From assembly GCF_003627755.1 (NCBI RefSeq), contig NZ_CP032697.1:248001-312000 (forward strand): 64,000 nt of DNA. Reading direction: 5' to 3'. The position numbers were made by a program, and so were the translations under genes. Numbering within the stretch: position 1 is the stretch's first letter; every line of letters starts with the position of its first letter. Source of the DNA: Rhizobium jaguaris (GTDB lineage: Bacteria > Pseudomonadota > Alphaproteobacteria > Rhizobiales > Rhizobiaceae). Below are positions 27,646 to 37,106 of the stretch, piece by piece. The notes under the pieces were generated by a model, which ran no database searches, was not told the origin of the DNA, and saw only the letters and a list, made by a program, of their open reading frames with translations.

Positions 27646-28938
27646 ATGAATGTTATAGTGCGCGACAGAGCCGGGCTTTCTTACATAAGCCCGGACGCGA
27701 CGCAGCCGTGGGCCAATTTTCTCGAACAAATCGACAGGGTGACGCCCCATCTCGGCGATCTCGCACGCTGGTCGGACACGCTCAAGCGACCAAAGCGGAC
27801 GATGATTGTCGACGTGCCGATCGTGCGCGACGACGGCACGATCGCGCACTATGAAGGCTATCGCGTCCAACATACGCTTTCGCGCGGCCCCGGCAAAGGC
27901 GGGGTGCGGTTTCACCCTGATGTCACCCTCAATGAAGTCATGGGGCTTGCCGGCTGGATGACGATCAAGAATGCCGCACTGAATCTGCCATACGGCGGGG
28001 CGAAAGGGGGCGTCAGGATCGATCCCAGACACCATTCCATAGACGAATTGCAACGTGTCACGCGCCGCTACACGTCTGAAATCGGCAACTTCATCGGACC
28101 GAACCGAGACATTCCCGCGCCCGATGTCGGCACCAATGAACAGACCATGGCCTGGATGATGGACACCTATTCCATGAATGTCGGCGGAACCACGACCGGC
28201 GTCGTCACGGGAAAACCGCTATCGCTCGGCGGTTCCCTTGGTCGCCGGGAAGCGACCGGCCGCGGGGTCTTCATCACCGCGCGCGAAACCGCACGCCGCT
28301 CCGGCATTCCGATCGAAGCCTCACGGGTCGCGGTTCAAGGCTTCGGCAATGTCGGCGGCACGGCTGCCGCGATGTTCCAGGCGGCCGGCGCGAAGATCGT
28401 CGCCCTCCAGGATGATTCCGCCACGATCATCGACGAAGCCGGAATCGATGTCACTAAGGCGCTGGCCTACACCGAACAGCATAGCCGGCTTGCGGGCTAC
28501 GCCCCAGACAAAACCGCGTCGAACGAGGAGTTCTGGCAGATAGCAACGGACTTCGTCATCCCTGCGGCGATGGAAGGCCAGATCGACGCCCGTCGCGCGG
28601 CGACGCTTCCGACACGCATTGTCGTTGAAGGCGCGAATGGCCCTACGACACCTGGAGCCGACGATGTGCTGCGTGACCGCGGCATTATTGTCGTGCCTGA
28701 TGTTCTCGCCAATGCGGGCGGCGTGACCGTATCCTATTTCGAATGGGTACAGGACTTCTCGTCCTTCTTCTGGACGGAAGAAGAGATCAACGCCCGGCTC
28801 GAGCAGATCATGATCGGCGCCTTCGATGCGATCTGGACACTCGCCGATGATCGCGGCGTGTCTCTTCGAACCGCCGCTTTCATCATTGCCTGCCAGAGGG
28901 TTCTTGCTGCCCGCCAGCGCAGGGGCCTTTATCCCTGA
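27646..28938 (+). CDS. Glu/Leu/Phe/Val dehydrogenase (glutamate dehydrogenase type)
   Basis: A 430-residue NAD(P)-dependent amino acid dehydrogenase, which interconverts glutamate with 2-oxoglutarate and ammonia. Substrate-binding blocks are intact: [27 protein letters not shown] with the catalytic Lys region, and [17 protein letters not shown]. The nucleotide domain has [14 protein letters not shown], then [14 protein letters not shown] and [19 protein letters not shown] 27646 follows GAGGA. It stands alone between two hairpins. It is one of few genes of the 25-33 kb block with no frameshift. In context it probably serves nitrogen release during amino acid catabolism. Confidence 0.93.
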   Translation: MNVIVRDRAGLSYISPDATQPWANFLEQIDRVTPHLGDLARWSDTLKRPKRTMIVDVPIVRDDGTIAHYEGYRVQHTLSRGPGKGGVRFHPDVTLNEVMGLAGWMTIKNAALNLPYGGAKGGVRIDPRHHSIDELQRVTRRYTSEIGNFIGPNRDIPAPDVGTNEQTMAWMMDTYSMNVGGTTTGVVTGKPLSLGGSLGRREATGRGVFITARETARRSGIPIEASRVAVQGFGNVGGTAAAMFQAAGAKIVALQDDSATIIDEAGIDVTKALAYTEQHSRLAGYAPDKTASNEEFWQIATDFVIPAAMEGQIDARRAATLPTRIVVEGANGPTTPGADDVLRDRGIIVVPDVLANAGGVTVSYFEWVQDFSSFFWTEEEINARLEQIMIGAFDAIWTLADDRGVSLRTAAFIIACQRVLAARQRRGLYP

Positions 28939-28954
28939 AATCCACGCAACAAGA

Positions 28955-28972
28955 GGCGGCCCAATGGCCGCC
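28955..28972. terminator. hairpin between convergent genes
   Basis: GGCGGCC (28955-28961) and GGCCGCC (28966-28972) with loop CAAT, followed rightward by CTTCGCTTT. It lies between the stops of glutamate dehydrogenase and the leftward DapA-like gene. Confidence 0.65.
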
Positions 28973-28993
28973 CTTCGCTTTATCTATCCAATC

Positions 28994-29870
28994 CTACCAG
29001 TTGAGGATCGGCTGCATGGCGGCCTTGAACTCGACCTTCTCCGTATCGGTAAGCGAGCCAAGCGGCGCCCGGCATTCACCGACGGGGAGGCCCTGCAGCT
29101 CGCAACCATACTTGATCTTCTGGACGAATTTTCCGGACTCGAGGATGTTCATCGCGCGATAGAGGGTCTTCATCATCTGGCGCGCCTTGGCGATATCGCC
29201 CGACTTGTAGGTTCGGTCCAGATCGCAGCAGGCCTTGGCCATGCAGTTCGACGGACCGCAGATCCAGCTTTCGGCACCCCAGAACATGAAGTCGAGCGCG
29301 ATGTCGTCGGAGCCGCTGACCAGCTGGATCTTGCCTTCGTAGCGGCTGGCGATATCGATCGCCCGTTGCAGCACGCCCGAGCTCTCCTTGATGCCGATGA
29401 CGCGCGGATTGTCGGCGAAATGGTCCATCAGTTCGAAGCTGATGTCGGAGCCGTCCTTCGCCGGGTAGCTGTAAAGCACGAGGTTGACGTCAACCGCCGC
29501 AAGCACCGCTTCATAGTGCCTGATCAGTTCTTCCTGTGTCGGGCGTGCGTAGAAGGGCGGTGCGAGCAGGATCGTGTCATAGCCGATCTTCCTGGCCATC
29601 TCGGTTTGCTCGATGACCTCGCGTGTCGCCGGGGCGTTCGTGCCGGCGATCAGGATCTCGCCAGGCTTGGCGAAGTCCTTCACGAACTGCAGCACGTCGC
29701 GCCGTTCCTCGGTCGTCTGGCTGAAATATTCACCCGTCGAGCCGTTCGGCACCCAGCCGGTCACCCCCGCCTCGCGCAGGTCCCATGAGCTTTTCAAAGG
29801 ACTTGAAGTCGACCTTCTTGTTTTGGTCGAAGGGGGTGACGAGAGCGGGCATGACGCCGGTGAGTTTCAT
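28994..29870 (-). pseudogene. DapA/NanA-family lyase or deaminase with N-terminal frameshift
   Basis: A class I aldolase-type TIM barrel of the dihydrodipicolinate synthase family. Translation starts at 29870 (MKLTGVMPALVTPFDQNKK) and reads to FEKLM, then shifts frame at about 29781-29786 into WDLREAGVTGWVPNGSTGEY. The rest is intact: the YSYP motif and VIGIKESSG, holding the Schiff-base Lys, are present. The restored length is about 292, normal for the family. Members include the deaminase that handles pyrroline-4-hydroxy-2-carboxylate in hydroxyproline breakdown, which would fit the epimerase-like gene nearby. That role is inferred. A ribosome site before 29870 is weak. Confidence 0.8.
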
Positions 29871-29894
29871 CGCGGGGATCCAATTGGCAAGAAT

Positions 29895-30745
29895 TTAGTC
29901 AACGAATTTTCGACCTGTCGGGTCGCGATGCGACAGGACCACGGCTTTCCTACTGCGGCTGGGCGGCGCCGCGCTGCTGTAGGCCGTGTAAACCAGCCAA
30001 CCGCAATCGACAGGCAGCACAATCCCGGTGATGGCGGCGGCGGCGGCGGAACATAGGAAGTAAATCGCTTCACCGATTTCACTCGGCTCGACAAATCTAC
30101 GAAGTGCGGATTTGGAGACGACCTTGGATGGATCGCGCTCACCTTTTTCGATGCGCTCCCGCATCGCCGGGGTCAGGGTATAACCGGGTGCCACGGCATT
30201 CACCCGCACGCCTTGCGGCCCCAGTTCGGCCGCCATCACTTCGGTCAAGGTTTTGAGCGCAGCCTTGCTCATGGCATATGCTGGCTGCGGATGCGCCTGG
30301 AAGGTCGTCAGCGAACACATGTTGATGATCGAACCGCTGCCGGCCTCCGCCATTCTCTTTCCAAAGGCTTTGCCGGTCAAAACGCTCCCGCGAAGATTGA
30401 TGTCGAGGATCCTGTCGAAGTCCTCGATCCGCATGGCCGTTAGCCGCGTCGCATTCTGTAGGATGCCGCCCGAGTTAATCAGCGCCTCGGCGCCATCTTG
30501 CGAGAAGACGGTTTCTGCAAATTTTTCGATAGCCGCTTCATCCGAAACGTCGAGATAAACGAAGCGTGTCTCGCAGTTCCCGGACCTGAGTTCGGCCGCG
30601 ATTTTCTCGCCGCGCTCGGCGTTGATGTCAGCGATAATCGTCCGCCAGCAAACCGCGGCAAATTTCCGCACCGTTGCCTCGCCAATCCCGCTTGCCCCGC
30701 CCGTAACCACCGCGAGTGGCGCACGGGCGTTGTATTTTCATCCAT
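29895..30745 (-). pseudogene. short-chain dehydrogenase with an N-terminal frameshift
   Basis: SDR family: VVTGGASGIGEATV, NSGG near the NNAG position, catalytic Ser in NMCSLTTF, then YAMSK and the C-terminal VDCGWLVYTAY (Cys where Gly is usual). A start with AGGAG upstream exists at 30745 (MDENTTP), but it enters the SDR frame only if a C is restored in the CCC run at 30725-30727, giving TPRAPLAVVTGG. No in-frame start exists otherwise. The gene lies 24 bases upstream of the DapA-like gene on the same strand. Two TGTCGACA sites precede it. Confidence 0.75.
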
Positions 30746-30795
30746 CTGCCGGCTCCTGATCCATCGATTAATTGTAGCATCAGCCGTCGATCTAA

Positions 30796-30869
30796 TGTCG
30801 ACAACATTGAAATGTCAATCGACGTTTCAAAAGGAACTTGGTAGAGCGAGAATAAGTAGTATGTCGACA
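30796..30869. promoter_or_regulatory. paired TGTCGACA operators in a divergent promoter
   Basis: TGTCGACA at 30796-30803 (context TAATGTCGACAACATT) and at 30862-30869 (ATGTCGACAT) lie between the leftward SDR/DapA-like genes and the rightward hydroxyproline-epimerase-like gene. A spacing of 66 bases would allow looping or separate control of each direction. Confidence 0.55.
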
Positions 30870-30948
30870 TTGCCCGACAATCTGCAACGTATGTCTTCAA
30901 CAACCTCCGAAACGGCACTTTTCAAGCCTCCTCAATGAAGTGATCACC

Positions 30949-31943
30949 ATGACCCGCTACATATTCGATTCCATTGAAGGCCACACCGCCGGCATGCCCG
31001 TGCGCCTGATAGTTCCGGGCAACCAGATCTTATCGGCGAAACGCAGAGCGAGCGAAGACTGGACTTCATCGCACGTCATGACTGGATTCGCAGCGGGCTG
31101 ATGTGCGAGCCCGAGGCCATGAAATGATGTCGGGCGCAATGCTGGTGCCCTCGACACGGGAGGATTGCGATACCGGCGTGCTCTATCTTGAAACGTCGGG
31201 CTGCCTGCCGATGTGCGGCCACGCCACGATCGGGCTCGTGACCTTCATCATTGAAAAGGGACTGATAGAACCGGCGACGCCGGGGCTCGTCCGGCTCGAC
31301 ACGCCGGCAGGTGTCGTCGAGGCCAAATACGAAAAGACCGGCGACAAGTCACCGGCGTTCGATTCAGCAACGTCGCCTCTTTCGTCTTTGCCGAAGGTGT
31401 CGAGTTGGACCATCCCGATCTCGGACCCATCGTCTTCGACATCGCCTATGGCGGAAATTTCTATCCCATCGTCGAGAGCCAGCCGAATTTCCGCGATTGT
31501 GCAGATTACACACTGAAGAGCTTCGGCGGATGGCGCAGGTTCTGGTCAAGCTGCTGCGAGCGTTATCGAGATCATCCATCCTGATAATCCAAGCATAAGA
31601 GGTGCACATCACACGAAAGTGGTGCGGCGCGCCAACCAACGGGGCCGACGCGCGTGCGGTCGTGATTGCCACACCCAAAATCATTGATCGCTCGCCCTGC
31701 GGCACCGGCACGTCCGCGCGCGTGGCACTCCGCGCCGCTCGCGGAGAGCAGCAGATCGGCGACGTCTTTACCCATGAAAGCCTGATAGGCTCGACATTCA
31801 AGGGACGGGTCGAGCGCCATGTAACGCTGAATGCCGGCATTCCCGCAGTTATTCCAAGCGTCGAAGGTTGTGCCTATATCACGGGTGCCTCGACTCATGT
31901 CATTGACGATTTGGAGCCATATGCGACGGGCTATCTTACCTGA
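30949..31943 (+). pseudogene. 4-hydroxyproline epimerase-like gene with several frameshifts
   Basis: Pieces in three frames join into a proline racemase superfamily protein of about 330 residues: YIFDSIEGHTAGMPVRLIV, then DFIARHDWIRSGLM, RGHEMMSGAMLVPSTREDC, ETSGCLPMCGHATIG (first catalytic Cys), DIAYGGNFYPIVES and IDRSPCGTGTSARVAL (second Cys). Frame changes are needed near 31026 (G lost), 31110 (C lost from a run), 31347 (G lost), about 31540-31560 and about 31613 (one A too many). No premature substitution-type stop is otherwise needed. With both Cys kept it is closer to true epimerases than the Ser/Cys copy at 16772. It lies between a DapA-like gene and a GntR, a normal setting for hydroxyproline breakdown. 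Confidence 0.75.
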
Positions 31944-32056
31944 TTGCAACAGCGTCTGCGCCCCGTTGAAAGCATATGCGAGATTCGGGGCGTGTGCAGT
32001 CGCTATTGAATCTCTGGCAAATCCCAGCCAGTTTGCGGCGCGAGAAAGGACCATTC

Positions 32057-32780
32057 ATGCGCCAAGAATATAAAACTGCGCCCAGCAGCGACAAGGAAAC
32101 GGGCAGCGCCCGCGTGTTCGCGCAACTGCGCAAAGACATTCTGCAAGTGATTTGGCGCCGGGATCGCCCCTGGACGAGATTCGCCTGAGCGAGCGTTTCA
32201 AGCTGTCCCGATCGCCGATCCGTGAAGCGCTTGTCCGTTTGTCCAGCGAGGGTTTGGTAAGCATCCTTCCCAACCGCAGCACGGTTGTCGCGCCGCTTAA
32301 TTTTGAAACCCTGCCAGAATTCCTAGAGGCGCTGGATCTCTATCAAAGGGCAACGACAAAATCGGCAGCGCTTTTGCGCACGGAACAGGATCTTGAAGAC
32401 ATCATCGAGGCCCAGGGCCGGTATGAGGAGCAGACACGCCTGAGCTTCGAGAGCGGCAGCTCCATTCCGATGATCGAGTCAAACTATGAGTTTCATATGA
32501 GAATCGCGCGCGCGGGCAAGAACCGCTATCTGGAGATTTCTATAGCCGCGTCCTCAACGAAGGCAGGCGCATGCTCCATTTCCATTTCGAGTTTCACAGA
32601 CTGGACCCCGAAATGAACGCCAACAAGCTTGGCGCGGATCATCATGAAATGATCGCGGCCATACGCACCCGAGATACGGAAGCGGCCGAACGCATCGCAC
32701 ACGACCATGCAATGCAGTTCAAGGGCCGTTTCATTCAGTTTCTCACAAATAATGTCCGTGACGCCCTTCGGTCAGCGTAG
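32057..32780 (+). pseudogene. GntR/FCD regulator with two single-base frameshifts
   Basis: Three frames join as one regulator of about 241 residues: ETGSARVFAQLRKDILQV, then LAPGSPLDEIRLSERFKL and SRSPIREALVRLSSEGLV, then FEFHRLDPEMNANKLGADHH to the stop at 32780. A T is missing at 32151-32153 (TTT for TTTT) and another at 32537-32539. The protein is a clear paralogue of the intact GntR at 7886. GAAAGGA lies before ATG 32057. It follows the epimerase-like gene and would be its local regulator if functional. Confidence 0.8.
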
Positions 32781-33548
32781 CTTCGTGCGACTGGGCATTT
32801 AGATCGAGTGATGAAAATTGCAGCTTCCTGACGCAGTCTTTGATGCGGACCGAGTAGCTCTTATTTTGCAATTGATGGGGTTCGAACTGCAAACCCGGAG
32901 ATGCTGACAGATCGGTGACCTCCGCCTCTCTCGAGGAAACCATATCTACCGACATCGCCAGTGAAGGTTGACGCCGACCATCCGCGGCGTGATGTGCCAT
33001 CTGATCTGGCTGAGAGGACACATCGTCAGAGCGCTCAAGACGAAACTCCGAGACGATCTCGCGCAGACGGCTGACCTCGGTCGGCAAAGCTGTGCGTGCA
33101 GGTGCGCGCGCGTCGGCATAGTTCGTCGGCCCCTCGAAGAGGCTGAGTCCGGAACACCGTTAAGCTGGCCGCAAGCCGTCTCGTCAGACGCTTCCAAACC
33201 GCCGGCAGGTTCTTCGCCTTGAACCAATTCGAACCATCGACCGCTCCACACCGAAATCGTGGAAAGACAATAACTTCAACGGCTGTGTGCATAAGTCACT
33301 ATTTCCCGACCGAAATCCTGATGTGTCAGATGCGGCCCTTAGCCGGCAACCGGACGCCGCACACTACCCATAAGGCTCAGCCAAATGGCGCTGTGTGGCA
33401 CCACGCAGCGTTCCGCTAAAATTGCATTAGTTACATGAGAAGCGTGCCCAAGTGCCCAAAAGTAGCAAATTTAATCGTGCAACATTCGGCGCCTGCCTTC
33501 CACCGAACGCCGAATTCGTGCACTCAGGTTGCAAAGAGGGGTCACACC
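32781..33548. other. region without a confident gene
   Basis: This 768-base stretch marks the change from the catabolic island to the mobile patchwork. A leftward frame at 32743-33087 (114 codons) reads somewhat protein-like, but I cannot place it in a family and it overlaps the end of the GntR pseudogene. No hairpin or repeat stands out. Composition becomes more AT-rich after about 33.2 kb. Confidence 0.4.
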
Positions 33549-33827
33549 ATGAGCACTGAAGAGCCTGACAAGTCCGAACCGGAAACGCCGAGCAGCCGGG
33601 TCTACGATCTATTCAGGGTGCTCCTTTCCTCTGTGCTCATCAGCCTGCTCCTAGCTGGTATAAGCACATCGGCGCTGAAGCTCTGGAATCGCCTTTATCC
33701 GGAGGACGTCGTGAAGGTCTGGCAGGTGTCAGAAGGGGACTACCAGCGAATCTCGACGGCCCTGAACAACTCGAATAGCAAGCTTATGCGCCTGAAGGAT
33801 TTGGTTGCCAACAATCGGAAGCGGTGA
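33549..33827 (+). CDS. small single-span membrane protein of unknown function
   Basis: A 92-residue protein: a charged N-terminus (MSTEEPDKSEPETPSSR), one membrane span (about residues 23-43, VLLSSVLISLLLAGISTSA) and a polar C-terminal part with QRISTALNNSNSKLMRLKDLV that may form a short coiled coil. GAGGGG sits before the ATG. The next gene on the same strand also encodes a small membrane protein, so the two may work together. They lie back-to-back with a degraded reverse transcriptase in an AT-richer patch. I do not recognise a family. Confidence 0.65.
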   Translation: MSTEEPDKSEPETPSSRVYDLFRVLLSSVLISLLLAGISTSALKLWNRLYPEDVVKVWQVSEGDYQRISTALNNSNSKLMRLKDLVANNRKR

Positions 33828-33909
33828 AGTTAGCAACGGCGATGCAGGAAGAGCTCAGGCTGCAAATGCGTCGATCGCGAATTCGCCATTCATCGAGCAG
33901 CGCGATACC

Positions 33910-34161
33910 ATGAGCGTCTCGTGGAATGTCATCTCCTCAGCCTACGCCAAAAGCGCGACCGGCGACACTGGCGGTCAATCCGACAACACGATCGTCTACA
34001 TTCTCTTAGCTTTGGTTGCCTTCGTGCTCGTTGCCTTCACCGGCATCTATGCCTTCTGTAAAGACAAGTCGCAGCGCGCATTCATCGAGAAGACCATCAC
34101 GACTATCGTTGGATTCGCGCTCGGGATGATAACCGGCTCAACTACCGCGCGGTTCAAGTAG
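33910..34161 (+). CDS. small two-span membrane protein of unknown function
   Basis: An 83-residue protein from ATG 33910 (MSVSWNVISS) with a strong span YILLALVAFVLVAFTGIYAF and a second weaker span IVGFALGMITGSTTA; a basic loop (CKDKSQRAFIEK) lies between. The frame is open upstream to a TTG at 33805, overlapping the previous gene, so the start is uncertain. It could be an effector or holin-like partner of the gene before it. The shape is reminiscent of small two-span proteins tied to phage-defence loci, but this is only an impression. Confidence 0.6.
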   Translation: MSVSWNVISSAYAKSATGDTGGQSDNTIVYILLALVAFVLVAFTGIYAFCKDKSQRAFIEKTITTIVGFALGMITGSTTARFK

Positions 34162-34237
34162 TCGATGGCGCAGAGGCTGCGGGGGCGACCGGCGCGGGCT
34201 TCGGGAGCGAACGGAAATATGCGGTGCGCCGCTTTTC

Positions 34238-35086
34238 TTATGACCAGTGGCACGTCTTCGACTCCACAATGTCGCAGTAGGTCTTGAACCCCTCCTCGCT
34301 GGCATCAGAGTGTTCCTCAGAGAAAAAATTCGTCAATGCGATCCTGCAAACCTCGGTTTTGCCGTTGGCCAGAATGCAATTGAAGATGTCGATCTGCGGT
34401 GCCGGGGGGGCGCGTCTTTCGTCGTTGAGGGTGAACCCTGCCTCAGCGACGGCGGCGATGAGACCCTCGAAGGCCGTCTGCAGGTCCGCCTCGCCGTTAC
34501 CCGAAAGGCATATGTCGTCCATATAGACGGATACCGTTATCGTCGCCGGTAGGCCGCGGAGGTAGATGCCTATCGCGGATTTCGCGAGAACGAGCGTCGC
34601 CAGGATGGGAGACTGGACGAATCCATACGGAAGCACATACCCTGCCCCGTAGGGATTTTTGACCGTGGACCACTTCGCATAAATATTCTGGCCGCTGGAC
34701 ATGGATGTCCTTCAGCGCGCGTTTAACGCGATTGCGCTGGATGCTGTAGAAGAATTTCGAAATGTCGATGCGGCAGAAAAACTGGTTGTTGCGGTGGCGA
34801 TGCAGCGCAAGAACGTGCGACCCGTCTTTGAAATGGTAGACAAAGCTGTCGAATTTGTAGGCCTTGTTCACCTTGCGCTTCAGTTCAGCGCCAAGTTTTT
34901 CCCCGAAGGGGTTAGGCGCATAACCGGCTTGCCGTTCTTTTTGTAAGAATAAAGGAAGTTTCGAACGCTAAGGGCATAGTTGACAACCTTGCTGTAGATA
35001 TCGAGCGCAATTGATGATCTCCAGGTGGAGTACAATATCGTCAAGACAGCTACAGCAAGGTCGAGATGCTTATGAATCTTCTTCAT
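34238..35086 (-). pseudogene. reverse transcriptase (not intron or retron type) with two frameshifts
   Basis: Three frames join into a reverse transcriptase of about 283 residues: MKKIHKHLDLAVAVL to NGKPV, then NPFGEKLGAELKRKVNKAYK and FDSFVYHFKDGSHVLA. RIDISKFFYSIQ (motif A Asp), LPYGFVQSPILATL (motif B) and VYMDDICLSG (YMDD, motif C) follow. GGAGG lies 8 bases before ATG 35086. The shifts are at 34922-34923 (one base lost from a run; restoring it gives PVYAPNPFGEK) and near 34690. The motif B wording and short size are unlike group II intron maturases or the intron protein at 42797. They are closer in style to the defence-associated RTs, though I cannot assign a class. Possible partners are the membrane proteins opposite. 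Confidence 0.78.
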
Positions 35087-35432
35087 CGGCAAATCCTCCA
35101 TTGCGAGACTTCAGCAAACTGCAACCCATGTTTAACCATGGATCGTCAACTGAGAGAACAATAGTATATTCCCGAAGCTCGTACATGAGGACAACCCGAA
35201 GGTCGAACTTTCCGTAGAGCCGTGAGCTACAGCCTATTGCTGAAATCGCCCTGGATATACGTTTGCCTTCAAAGAGTTGCAAGGGGCACAACCTCTGAAC
35301 GATAAGATTTTTGCTGGCGCTGGCGAGTTCGATCACCACCGAAGGCCGGACGTCGATCTCTATTCGGAGATATCCGCAGAGGTTGCAGAGAAGATCACGG
35401 CAAAATCGAGGTGGATGCCACTGGCTAAGCAT
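35070..35432 (-). CDS. unknown protein directly upstream of the reverse transcriptase
   Basis: A 120-residue frame whose end overlaps the RT start by 17 bases, as expected for coupled genes. The N-terminus (MLSQWHPPRFCRDLLC) is doubtful; an internal GTG near VVIELASASKNLIV could be the start. The middle contains KGRFDLR-like basic stretches and VVLMYELREYTIVLSVDDPW. It shares the lower GC of the RT. No family recognised. It may equally be an N-terminal domain or an unrelated reading frame. Confidence 0.4.
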   Translation of the reverse strand: MLSQWHPPRFCRDLLCNLCGYLRIEIDVRPSVVIELASASKNLIVQRLCPLQLFEGKRISRAISAIGCSSRLYGKFDLRVVLMYELREYTIVLSVDDPWLNMGCSLLKSRNGGFADEEDS

Positions 35433-35450
35433 CCGGCGTGCGGTCTCCGA

Positions 35451-37106
35451 TTAATTACCGCCCGCCATGAACCGTGTCTCCACGTCCGTATCGTCGCGAA
35501 CGATCATGCCGCCCTGGGCGGCGAGGGACAGGGCGGACAGCAGGCGGTCGGGCGTCGGCCCGAAGGGACCGCTCAACCTTTTGTGGATCCTGAGCCACCC
35601 GCTGTCGCCGAGCGCAAGCCGCAGGCGCTGCGTGCCATCACCGTTTCTCGCCACCGACCATCGGACATGCTGCCCGATCACCCAGGTCTCGATTAGTTCG
35701 CGCCAGAGGGTTTCGACCGTCGCTTCCGCCAGGGACAGGAGCCGCCTGTGCTGGAGCGATATCGGGAAGCGATCCGATCGCCCTCCCAGTTCGCCGAGCC
35801 TGCCATCGTCGGCACCTTCTCGCTTTAGCGCCGAATACATTGCCTGTACGTAGCCAAGAGCAGATAGGGCCAGACCTGGAATGGTCTCATAGCTGCCAGG
35901 ACCCCCGCGTTGCGCAACGGTCAGCTTTTCACTCAATGCGACCAGATCCGTGTCGCCCTTAGCGGCTGCGGCGGGCCAGCCGTGGGCCTTACAACGCTGC
36001 GACAGCGCAGTGAGCAGATCGCCGACGGTCGGGCCGGCCAAGTCCTTATCGAAATCCTCGGCTTGGCGCAGCGCCATTGCAACGAGCGCATCGGTCGATG
36101 CCGATCCGCCGTTGGTTTTGATCATCACCTCGATCCAGACGAGCATGCTTTCCAGCGCCAGGCGCTGCAACTGGCGCACCTGCAGGGAAGCCATTAACAG
36201 CCATGTCGCCTGCAGGCCGGTATCGTTCGAGCCGGTGCGAACCAGGGCGCGTCCGCCGGGTAACACGCCAGAAGCAAGCACGGCCCGTAGCTCCGGCACC
36301 GTCAGTCCGTCCGGTGTCGCTTCGATGGCTTCAAGGACAAGCGCCAGCGTGTCATTGCGCCTGGTAAAATCCGTCCTGCCCGTTTCCCGCCTCGGCTCGA
36401 ACAGCCTACGAAAGACCTCTCGTTCCTCGTTCGACGGCTCCGACGGAGGAAGATCGTCGTTCAGGCGCTGCACTTCCTCGGGGCGGAAGGTCCTTAAAGC
36501 GGGATCGACCATGTGCCGCATGGCAGACCTGGACACGATCGAATCGATCGCCCTGACGGCAGGCATGACCTGTTCGGTCGGCCGGAAAACGCCGATGACG
36601 GACGTCTGCTCGAGAAACCCGAGCGCTTTGATGGAGGGGCCGTACTGGATCGCGTCCATGATTGACGTGGAGGCCTGTCGCTTCTTCTTGACGGTTTCCC
36701 AATTCGCGCCCTTGAAGGTGAAGGGGCCTCCACCCTCCATCGGCATGCAGCTCCTCAACACCGCCATTCCAGGCAGGTCGCGTCCGCCGGCCAGCATGTG
36801 CGACCAGGCGTAGATGACCTCCAGGCGCATGACGAAATCCTTCGCCGCCGCGGAGTCGATATCCTTCATCCCGCCGTTCGACAGGAGGTCGTTGGTCTTC
36901 CACCAGGCCCAGGCCATGAAGGCGTAGGGACGGATGAACACGGTCGTGTTGTTGATCCCCGGGATCGCCCGATCCATCAGGTCCAGGTTGATCTGGCGCA
37001 GGCCAAGCGGATCCACGCCGCCGTCCTTCAGGGCAAGCCTGGTGACCAGCCGCGCGCCCGGCGCCGTCGCAAAATCGAGGTCGGTCTCCTGGAGCAGCTG
37101 GTTCAA
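35451..37106 (-). CDS. 551-residue protein of unknown function coupled to the PLD-like gene
   Basis: A GC-rich, soluble, mostly helical protein. Conserved-looking blocks are LGLRQINLDLMDRAIPGINN, TTVFIRPYAFMAWAWWKTND and, near the C-terminus, QHVRWSVARNGDGTQRLRLAL. The start is a TTG at 37106, directly after the TGA of the PLD-like gene and in the same frame. A GGAGG 8 bases before the TTG supports separate translation. I do not recognise the family with confidence. Pairing with a PLD-like protein points to a two-gene module, perhaps of defence or DNA-processing type. Confidence 0.75.
   Translation of the reverse strand: MNQLLQETDLDFATAPGARLVTRLALKDGGVDPLGLRQINLDLMDRAIPGINNTTVFIRPYAFMAWAWWKTNDLLSNGGMKDIDSAAAKDFVMRLEVIYAWSHMLAGGRDLPGMAVLRSCMPMEGGGPFTFKGANWETVKKKRQASTSIMDAIQYGPSIKALGFLEQTSVIGVFRPTEQVMPAVRAIDSIVSRSAMRHMVDPALRTFRPEEVQRLNDDLPPSEPSNEEREVFRRLFEPRRETGRTDFTRRNDTLALVLEAIEATPDGLTVPELRAVLASGVLPGGRALVRTGSNDTGLQATWLLMASLQVRQLQRLALESMLVWIEVMIKTNGGSASTDALVAMALRQAEDFDKDLAGPTVGDLLTALSQRCKAHGWPAAAAKGDTDLVALSEKLTVAQRGGPGSYETIPGLALSALGYVQAMYSALKREGADDGRLGELGGRSDRFPISLQHRRLLSLAEATVETLWRELIETWVIGQHVRWSVARNGDGTQRLRLALGDSGWLRIHKRLSGPFGPTPDRLLSALSLAAQGGMIVRDDTDVETRFMAGGN

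Noticed and set aside
32743..33087. A 114-codon leftward frame
   Set aside because: Overlaps the GntR pseudogene end and cannot be placed in a family; kept only as a remark on the region.
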